Shown in pieces: positions 15,564 through 21,184 of a stretch of DNA of 21,184 nucleotides. The notes under the pieces are model-generated. The model was not told where the DNA came from, searched no databases, and worked only from the letters and a program-made list of their open reading frames with translations. Numbering within the stretch: position 1 is the stretch's first letter; each line of letters begins with the position of its first letter. Source of the stretch: DMER64 sp041654355 (lineage in GTDB: Bacteria; Bacteroidota; Bacteroidia; Bacteroidales; UBA932); contig JBAZDQ010000024.1 in the NCBI GenBank assembly GCA_041654355.1, forward strand, positions 1-21,184. Reading direction: 5' to 3'. A program made the translations under genes and the position numbers.

Positions 15564-15571
15564 TATTTTTG
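15564..15571 (+). promoter_or_regulatory. Putative -7 box (TATTTTTG) for the GH3 gene
   Basis: An exact TAnnTTTG match lies 17 bases before the GH3 ATG at 15589, in the 43-base divergent gap with the aldo-keto reductase. No -33 TTTG is visible at the expected distance. Confidence 0.5.
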
Positions 15572-15588
15572 CACACAAAACATACATC

Positions 15589-17781
15589 ATGAAACATATT
15601 AAACCCCTCACATTAGTTGTTTTTTTTACTTTTTGTCTTGCCTTTTCCCTTGAAATACAAGGCCAAAACCATCCTTTTCATAACAGGGATCTTTCTGCTG
15701 ACCAACGTATTGAAATCCTGTTGGACATGCTTACCATAGAAGAAAAAATAAATCTCTTGTCTACAAACCTGGGGGTACCCCGCCTGGGTATCCCTAACAC
15801 AGGACATTCAGAAGGCCTGCACGGAATGGCTTTGGGAGGGCCGGCCCATTGGGGAGGCCGCCAGGATCAGCCTACTACTACTTTTCCGCAGGCATACGGA
15901 CTGGGATCCACCTGGGATACTTCATTGGTAAGGAAAGTAGCAGAAATTGAAGCCCACGAAATCAGGTATTACACCCAACGTCCCGAAAATCCCCGTGGAG
16001 GTATGGTCATGCGTGCCCCGAATGCCGACCTGGCCAGGGATCCCCGCTGGGGAAGAACCGAGGAAAGTTACGGAGAGGACGCATACCTGGCGTCCCGGCT
16101 GACAGTGGCCTTTGTCAAAGGTTTGCAGGGAAATCACCCCGAATATTGGAAGAGCGCTTCCCTGATGAAACATTTCATGGCCAACAGCAACGAAGACGGA
16201 CGGGATTCCACCTCTTCTGATTTTGACGAAAGGCTTTTCCGGGAGTATTATTCTTATCCTTTTTACAAAGGCATCACCGAAGGCGGCGCCCGTGCCTTTA
16301 TGGCATCCTACAACGCATGGAACGGGATACCGATGACCGTACACCCGATCCTGGAGAGCATCACCCGCCGGGAATGGGGCAACAACGGGATCATTTGTAC
16401 CGACGGCGGGGCACTGCGGCTTCTTATCACCGCACACAAAGCCTTTCCGACTCTATGGGAAGGAGCTGCAGCCGTGGTAAAAGCCACCGTTGGCCAGTTC
16501 CTGGACGATTACCTGCTGGCCATCAACCAGGCCGTCACGAACGGGATCCTGACCGAAGAGGAAATTGACCGGGCTATCCGCGGAAATCTCTACGTGGCCC
16601 TTAAACTCGGGTTACTGGACAGTCCGGAGGATTACGAGAAACAGCCTTATACCGGGATTGGTGTGACAGACACCCGAAAACCCTGGGAAGATCAAAAAGT
16701 CAAAGATTTTGCACGCCTGGTGACTGCAAAATCGGCGATTCTGTTGAAAAACAAACCGGCCGGCGGGGAAAAAGCACCACTGCTTCCCCTGGATGCCGGA
16801 AAGATCCGGTCAATAGCCGTGATTGGCCCCCGTGCCGATGAGGTAATTTATGACTGGTACAGCGGAACGCCGGATTATGCGATAACCATCCTGGATGGGA
16901 TTCGCAATGCCGTAGGACCGGAAGTGGAAGTTTTTTATGAACCGTCAAATACCATGGACAAAGCAGTCCTTGCAGCATCAAAAGCCGATGTGGCCGTGGT
17001 ATGCATTGGCAACCATCCGTACGGCACCGATGCCCGCTGGTTTTATTCCCCGGTACCCAGTGACGGACGTGAGGCCGTTGACCGGAAGGCCCTGACGCTG
17101 GAACAGGAAGACCTGGCCAAACTGGTTTTGCAGGCCAACCCCAGGACGGTGCTGGCGCTGGTGAGTAGTTTTCCCTTTGCCATCAACTGGTCCGAAGAAC
17201 ACATTCCTTCCATCGTTCATATAACCAACAATTCCCAGGAACTGGGCAACGGCCTTGCCGATGTCCTGTTCGGGAAGGTCAACCCTGCAGGAAGAACCAC
17301 CCAGACCTGGGTACGGGATATCACCGATCTTCCGCCCCTGATGGACTACAACATCCGTAACGGAAGAACGTATATGTATTTCAAAGGGGATCCGTTGTAT
17401 CCCTTCGGGTACGGGTTGAGCTATACCGGCTTTGAATACAGCTCACTGAAAGTGGAAAAAGCGTTCCGGGATTCGGTTAACGTTGAGTTTGTGCTGAAAA
17501 ATACGGGGAAACTTGATGGCGAAGAAGTTGTGCAATTGTATGTGGAATACCGCGCTTCCAAAGTGGAAAGACCCGGCAGGCAACTGGCCGGATTTGCACG
17601 CATATTCGTACCGGCGGGAACGTCAAAGAAAGTAAGTTTGTCCCTGAAAGCAGAGAACCTTGCATACTGGGACACAGACAAAGAGGCTTTTGTTACCGAA
17701 GAAGGCCCTGTTAATTTGCTGATAGGATCTTCTTCTGCAGATATTAAATTAAAGGGATCAACGCGATTGTTGCAAAATTAG
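15589..17781 (+). CDS. Exported GH3 glycoside hydrolase (beta-glucosidase/xylosidase type)
   Basis: The 730-residue enzyme is predicted to release terminal sugars from beta-linked oligosaccharides in the periplasm. Residues 1-26 form a signal peptide ending near IQGQ. The TIM-barrel domain follows (about 30-330), with PNADLARDPRWGRTEESYGED (144-164), MKHFMAN (193-199) and the likely nucleophile Asp272 in ICTDGGAL. The alpha/beta sandwich domain spans about 375-590 (IAVIGPRADE), and a C-terminal fibronectin-III-like domain spans about 625-725 (LKNTGKLDGEEVVQLYVE, PGRQLAGF). The domain order matches plant-polymer GH3 enzymes of Bacteroidetes. After the nucleophile the sequence reads GGALRLL where WGA or CGA is usual, so substrate preference may differ. 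It is monocistronic between a divergent operon and the pigment operon, whose -7 box abuts its stop codon. No SusC/D pair is adjacent. Confidence 0.92.
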   Translation: MKHIKPLTLVVFFTFCLAFSLEIQGQNHPFHNRDLSADQRIEILLDMLTIEEKINLLSTNLGVPRLGIPNTGHSEGLHGMALGGPAHWGGRQDQPTTTFPQAYGLGSTWDTSLVRKVAEIEAHEIRYYTQRPENPRGGMVMRAPNADLARDPRWGRTEESYGEDAYLASRLTVAFVKGLQGNHPEYWKSASLMKHFMANSNEDGRDSTSSDFDERLFREYYSYPFYKGITEGGARAFMASYNAWNGIPMTVHPILESITRREWGNNGIICTDGGALRLLITAHKAFPTLWEGAAAVVKATVGQFLDDYLLAINQAVTNGILTEEEIDRAIRGNLYVALKLGLLDSPEDYEKQPYTGIGVTDTRKPWEDQKVKDFARLVTAKSAILLKNKPAGGEKAPLLPLDAGKIRSIAVIGPRADEVIYDWYSGTPDYAITILDGIRNAVGPEVEVFYEPSNTMDKAVLAASKADVAVVCIGNHPYGTDARWFYSPVPSDGREAVDRKALTLEQEDLAKLVLQANPRTVLALVSSFPFAINWSEEHIPSIVHITNNSQELGNGLADVLFGKVNPAGRTTQTWVRDITDLPPLMDYNIRNGRTYMYFKGDPLYPFGYGLSYTGFEYSSLKVEKAFRDSVNVEFVLKNTGKLDGEEVVQLYVEYRASKVERPGRQLAGFARIFVPAGTSKKVSLSLKAENLAYWDTDKEAFVTEEGPVNLLIGSSSADIKLKGSTRLLQN

Positions 17782-17789
17782 TATCTTTG
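17782..17789 (+). promoter_or_regulatory. Putative -7 box (TATCTTTG) for the ammonia-lyase operon
   Basis: An exact TAnnTTTG match begins at the base after the GH3 stop codon and lies 32 bases before the ATG at 17822, giving a leader of about 25 bases. No -33 TTTG is evident at the expected spacing. Read-through from GH3 is the alternative, since no terminator separates the genes. Confidence 0.5.
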
Positions 17790-17821
17790 TAAATTTATAA
17801 ACCCAGCCGCTTTACTACAAT

Positions 17822-19354
17822 ATGCTGATTTACGATAAAGAGCTGCATCTTAAGGATATAGAAGATCTTTTATTTGGAGGAGAAACGATTGCTCCGGGCG
17901 AGGAAGCTTTCAAACGGATAGAACGTTCATACAACTTTCTTAAAGATTTTTCGAAAGAAAAAGTGATCTACGGGATCAATACAGGCTTTGGCCCCATGTC
18001 GCAATTCCGGGTGGACGACAAAGACCTGAAACAGCTTCAGCTGAATCTGATACGTTCTCATGCATGCGGTACGGGAGATCTGCTAACCGATACACAGGTT
18101 AAGGCAGCTATGATTGCACGCCTGGCTACTTTTGTTCAGGGATATTCCGGGGTCCACCCTTCCCTGCCCCGGCTGCTTGCCGAATTTATCAACCGGGGAA
18201 TCTACCCGGTGATCCCGCAACACGGCGGGGTTGGTGCCAGTGGAGACCTGGTGCAGCTGGCCCACATGGGCCTGGCCCTTATTGGTGAAGGCAACGTCCG
18301 TTACAAAGGAAAAATCAGGAATACCATTGAAGTGCTGAAGGAAAACGGCCTGGAACCGCTGCAGATCCATATCCGGGAAGGTCTTTCTATGAGCAACGGC
18401 ACCTCTGTGATGACCGGGATCGGAGTTATCAATCTGATTCAGGCAGGAAGACTTATGCAATGGGCAGTGACCGCCTCGGCTTTTGTCAATGAGATTGCAG
18501 GGTCCTATGACGATTTCCTGGCCCCTGAATTAAACCGGAAAAAACGCCACAGAGGACAAATTTTCATAGCTGAGAAAATGTCCGAAACACTTTCGGGTAG
18601 CCAATGCTTGAAAAGAAGACAGTCCTACCTTTACAACAAAGAGGTGAACGGCGACAAAGTATTCCGGGATAAGGTACAACCATTCTATTCTCTACGTTGT
18701 GTGCCGCAGATATTGGGACCCGTTGCCGATACACTGGACCAGGCAATGAAAGTGCTTATGGATGAATTGAATTCCTCGTGCGACAACCCGGTAGTGGATC
18801 CTGAAAGCGAAAACGTTTACCACGGGGGAAATTTCCACGGGGATTACATATCCCTGGAAATGGACAAGATGAAAATTGCGGTAACCAAGCTGACCATGCT
18901 CATGGAAAGGCAGTTGAATTACATTTGTCACGATAAGGTAAACCAGATATTGCCTGCTTTTGTCAACCTGGGCGTTTTGGGTCTGAATTACGGGATGCAG
19001 GCAGCCCAGTTCACGGCTACTTCTACCACGGCGGAATGCCAGACACTTTGCATGCCCAACTACATCCATTCTATCCCCAATAACAACGACAACCAGGATA
19101 TAGTGAGCATGGGAACCAACTCGGCCCTGATCACGGCAAAGGTCATAGAAAATGCTTTCCAGGTGACTGCCATCCATTTGATGGCTCTGATGCAGGGAGT
19201 GGACTGCCTGGATCTTAAAGACAAACTAGCCCCTGCTACCCGCGGTGTTTACGATCAGATACGGTCTTTCTTTCCTGCCGTAAAGGAAGACGAAACATTG
19301 TATCCTTATATTGCCAAATCTATAGAATATATCATAAACAATAAGCCGTTATAA
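17822..19354 (+). CDS. Aromatic amino acid ammonia-lyase, probably tyrosine ammonia-lyase
   Basis: This cytoplasmic MIO enzyme of 510 residues eliminates ammonia from an aromatic amino acid. The cofactor-forming triad is Ala139-Ser140-Gly141 in GGVGASGDLVQL, and the catalytic Tyr50 lies in YGINTGFGP. Other hallmarks are LSMSNGTSVMTG, LRCVPQILGPV, NPVVDPES, FHGDYISLEMDK and QFTATSTTAE. Throughout its length it strongly resembles, from memory, the tyrosine ammonia-lyase of Flavobacterium johnsoniae. The selectivity pair Ser79-His80 (LIRSHACG) is the one typical of histidine lyases, so automatic annotation as HutH is likely. Against that, no hut genes are present. FabG and ketosynthase genes follow directly (1-base gap), as in aryl-polyene and flexirubin loci, where the lyase supplies 4-coumarate as starter. 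Tyrosine is therefore the preferred substrate on context; histidine is not excluded. Confidence 0.85.
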   Translation: MLIYDKELHLKDIEDLLFGGETIAPGEEAFKRIERSYNFLKDFSKEKVIYGINTGFGPMSQFRVDDKDLKQLQLNLIRSHACGTGDLLTDTQVKAAMIARLATFVQGYSGVHPSLPRLLAEFINRGIYPVIPQHGGVGASGDLVQLAHMGLALIGEGNVRYKGKIRNTIEVLKENGLEPLQIHIREGLSMSNGTSVMTGIGVINLIQAGRLMQWAVTASAFVNEIAGSYDDFLAPELNRKKRHRGQIFIAEKMSETLSGSQCLKRRQSYLYNKEVNGDKVFRDKVQPFYSLRCVPQILGPVADTLDQAMKVLMDELNSSCDNPVVDPESENVYHGGNFHGDYISLEMDKMKIAVTKLTMLMERQLNYICHDKVNQILPAFVNLGVLGLNYGMQAAQFTATSTTAECQTLCMPNYIHSIPNNNDNQDIVSMGTNSALITAKVIENAFQVTAIHLMALMQGVDCLDLKDKLAPATRGVYDQIRSFFPAVKEDETLYPYIAKSIEYIINNKPL

Positions 19355-19355
19355 T

Positions 19356-20084
19356 ATGAAATATGCATTGGTAACGGGAGGATCAAGAGGGATTGGAAGG
19401 GCTGTTTGCGTAGCCCTGGCCCATGAAGGGTATTCAATACTTGTCAATTATGCATCCAACCGTACAGCTGCCCTGGAAACCGTCCGCCTGGTGGAAGAAG
19501 ACGGCGGATCTGCCGAGATCCTGCCTTTCAATGTGGCTTTCAAGCACGAGGTGGATGAAGCCCTCGCAAAATGGGAAGAAACCCATCCTGGAGAATATAT
19601 AAGCGTTCTGGTAAACAACGCCGGGATACGGGAAGATAACCTGATGATCTTTATGCAGGATGAACAGTGGAATAAAGTACTGGAAACCAATCTGTTCGGT
19701 TTTTTCTATGTTACCCGCCGGGTACTAAAGAACATGCTTACAAAACGCAATGGCAGGATCATTAACATAACCTCATTATCAGGTCTTACCGGAATGGCCG
19801 GACAAACAAATTATTCGGCCTCCAAAGCGGGTATTATGGGCGCTACGCGTTCACTGGCCATGGAGGTGGCCCCGCGTAAAGTTACTGTCAATTGCGTGGC
19901 TCCCGGTTTTATTGATACGGATATGACAGCAGACATTAATCAGGACGACCATAAAGGACGTATTCCGGCGGGACGTTTCGGGCAACCATACGAAGTAGCG
20001 GCTGCCGTTGCGTTCTTTGCAAGTCCGGAAGCTTCCTATATAACGGGACAAGTGTTGTCTGTAAACGGAGGATTACATACTTAG
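19356..20084 (+). CDS. fabG: FabG-type 3-oxoacyl-ACP reductase
   Basis: This NADPH-dependent short-chain dehydrogenase of 242 residues is predicted to reduce the beta-keto group of an acyl chain on a carrier protein after each extension. The cofactor motif TGGSRGIG is at 7-14 and NNAG at 87-90. The catalytic Ser140 is in NITSLSG, Tyr153 and Lys157 are in YSASK, and the FabG-like end ITGQVLSVNGG is present. It begins one base after the ammonia-lyase stop and ends 7 bases before the ketosynthase, so it sits inside one operon. That position argues for a dedicated pigment-pathway reductase, the role of ApeQ-like proteins, rather than the housekeeping fatty acid enzyme. The substrate is inferred from context. 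Confidence 0.9.
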   Translation: MKYALVTGGSRGIGRAVCVALAHEGYSILVNYASNRTAALETVRLVEEDGGSAEILPFNVAFKHEVDEALAKWEETHPGEYISVLVNNAGIREDNLMIFMQDEQWNKVLETNLFGFFYVTRRVLKNMLTKRNGRIINITSLSGLTGMAGQTNYSASKAGIMGATRSLAMEVAPRKVTVNCVAPGFIDTDMTADINQDDHKGRIPAGRFGQPYEVAAAVAFFASPEASYITGQVLSVNGGLHT

Positions 20085-20091
20085 AGAACTT

Positions 20092-21184
20092 ATGAAAAGA
20101 GTTGTTGTAACAGGGATCGGGATCCATTCATGCATAGGAACAAACGTGGAAGAAGTACGGGAAAGCCTGTATAACGGGAAATGCGGCATAGGCATTGATC
20201 CGGCAAGGACGGAATACGGATACCGTTCCCCGTTGACGGGCATTGTACCGCGTCCGGAATTGAAAGGCGTTTTGAGCCGCCGCCAGCGGATATGCCTTCC
20301 GGAAGAGGGAGAATACGCTTATGTGGCCACGGAACAGGCACTCAAAGATGCCGGAATAGATTTGGATTACCTGGAAAAGAACGAAACAGGCATTCTGTAC
20401 GGGAATGATTCTTCCAGTAAAGCGGTCATAGAGTCTCACGAGATATGTGTTGAGAAAAAAGACACTACCCTATTGGGCTCCGGAGCCATTTTCCAGTCAA
20501 TGAATTCTACGGTAACCATGAATTTATCCACCATTTTTAAGCTCCGCGGGATCAACATGACCATCAGTGCCGCCTGTTCAAGCGGTTCACATACCATAGG
20601 GCTTGGGACTATGTTCATCCGGCTTGGATTGCAGGACATGATCGTTTGCGGGGGAGCCCAGGAAACCAATTATCTGAGCATGGCCAGTTTTGACGGACTG
20701 AATGCTTTTTCCACACGCGTGGATGAACCCTTGAAGTCCTCCCGCCCCTTTGATAAAAACAGGGACGGCCTGGTGCCCAGCGGAGGTGCTGCCACGTTGA
20801 TCCTGGAAGAATACGAACATGCCGTGAAAAGGGGTGCACACATCTATGCAGAAATTTTGGGATATGGTTTTTCATCCAACGGAGTACACATATCCCAACC
20901 TAGTGACCAGGGATCCGCCGTGGCCATGGAAAGAACCTTGAAAGATGCGGGCCTGAAACCGTCTGATATCGACTACATTAACGCACACGCCACATCCACG
21001 GTTATTGGAGACACTTACGAAGCAATGGCCATTGACCGGGTCTTTGGTGCCCATAAAACGCCCGTAAGTTCCACTAAAGGTATGACCGGGCATGAATGCT
21101 GGATGGCAGGCGCCAGTGAGATCGTCTATACCCTGCTGATGATGAAGCATTCCTTCATCGCTCCGAATATCAATCTGGAAGAAC
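20092..21184 (+). CDS. Beta-ketoacyl-ACP synthase (FabB/FabF type), 3' end outside the window
   Basis: The first 364 residues of a condensing enzyme are present. It extends an acyl chain by two carbons from malonyl-ACP. The catalytic set is complete: Cys162 in SAACSSGSH, His299 in NAHATST, and Lys329 with His334 in STKGMTGHECW. The usual FabF landmarks PFDKNRDGLVPSGGA and MASFDGLNAFS are also present. The chain is still open at the window edge, with only about 30-50 residues missing by comparison with the usual 400-410. It starts 7 bases after the reductase gene. Ketosynthases of this branch occur in aryl-polyene and flexirubin clusters. A housekeeping FabB or FabF is less likely, given the ammonia-lyase two genes upstream. 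Carrier protein, acyltransferase and dehydratase genes should follow outside the window. Confidence 0.9.
   Translation, partial: MKRVVVTGIGIHSCIGTNVEEVRESLYNGKCGIGIDPARTEYGYRSPLTGIVPRPELKGVLSRRQRICLPEEGEYAYVATEQALKDAGIDLDYLEKNETGILYGNDSSSKAVIESHEICVEKKDTTLLGSGAIFQSMNSTVTMNLSTIFKLRGINMTISAACSSGSHTIGLGTMFIRLGLQDMIVCGGAQETNYLSMASFDGLNAFSTRVDEPLKSSRPFDKNRDGLVPSGGAATLILEEYEHAVKRGAHIYAEILGYGFSSNGVHISQPSDQGSAVAMERTLKDAGLKPSDIDYINAHATSTVIGDTYEAMAIDRVFGAHKTPVSSTKGMTGHECWMAGASEIVYTLLMMKHSFIAPNINLEE

Noticed and set aside
15589..17781. GH3 and CE1 esterase genes as a polysaccharide utilisation locus
   Set aside because: They lie about 14 kb apart with unrelated operons between, and no SusC/SusD pair or hybrid two-component regulator is present.
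17822..19354. Ammonia-lyase as HutH of a histidine-degradation operon
   Set aside because: No urocanase, imidazolonepropionase or formiminotransferase gene is present, and the following genes are fatty-acid-like. Histidine activity is kept only as an alternative.
1..21184. Mobile element, prophage or defence island
   Set aside because: No transposase, integrase, terminal repeat, tRNA-linked junction, nuclease/helicase defence gene or toxin-antitoxin pair was seen on either strand.

Overview
The window reads as a chromosomal segment of a member of the phylum Bacteroidetes (Bacteroidota), most likely order Bacteroidales. The evidence is an ECF sigma factor overlapping a gene for an N-terminally anchored outer-membrane barrel protein, a NigD-like lipoprotein, exported CE1-type esterase and GH3 enzymes, and repeated TAnnTTTG boxes (the Bacteroidetes -7 promoter element) in front of genes that have no obvious Shine-Dalgarno sequence. 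The genus cannot be fixed from the sequence.

Layout, left to right. (1) 3-1666, plus strand: the 3' part of an unrecognised gene and an exported two-domain carbohydrate esterase. (2) 1727-9861, minus strand: a 7.3-kb bimodular non-ribosomal peptide synthetase (NRPS; C-A-T-C-A-T-reductase), read from an upstream Sfp-type phosphopantetheinyl transferase whose 3' end overlaps the NRPS start by 25 bases. Upstream of these is a cold-shock protein gene with its own terminator. (3) 9959-11678, minus strand: an ECF sigma factor and an overlapping gene for an anchored, barrel-ended envelope protein. A NigD-like lipoprotein gene diverges from them at 11814. (4) 12625-15545: an exported lactonase-type beta-propeller lipoprotein (plus) converging, with a 6-base overlap, on an aldo-keto reductase/pirin operon (minus). 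(5) 15589-17781: an exported GH3 glycoside hydrolase. (6) 17822 to the window edge: an aromatic amino acid ammonia-lyase, a FabG-type reductase and a ketosynthase in a tight operon. This is the typical opening of an aryl-polyene or flexirubin pigment cluster, which continues beyond the window.

The most notable content is the NRPS/transferase pair. It has every domain needed to make a dipeptide and release it reductively, so the predicted product is a peptide aldehyde, possibly N-acylated, or a pyrazinone or alcohol derived from it. Such products are known as protease inhibitors or signals from other bacteria. The two adenylation domains align without net gaps at a constant offset of 1020 residues over about 500 residues. 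This indicates internal duplication or gene conversion, followed by divergence at a few substrate-pocket positions. No transporter, thioesterase, MbtH-like protein or acyl-CoA ligase lies next to it.

The second biosynthetic locus, at the right end, probably deaminates tyrosine to 4-coumarate as an aromatic starter and extends it with fatty-acid-like enzymes. Sfp-type transferases often serve several carrier proteins, so the one here could activate carriers of both loci; that link is inference. No tRNA, rRNA, CRISPR array, insertion sequence or phage gene was seen, and no gene-free stretch exceeds about 140 bases.
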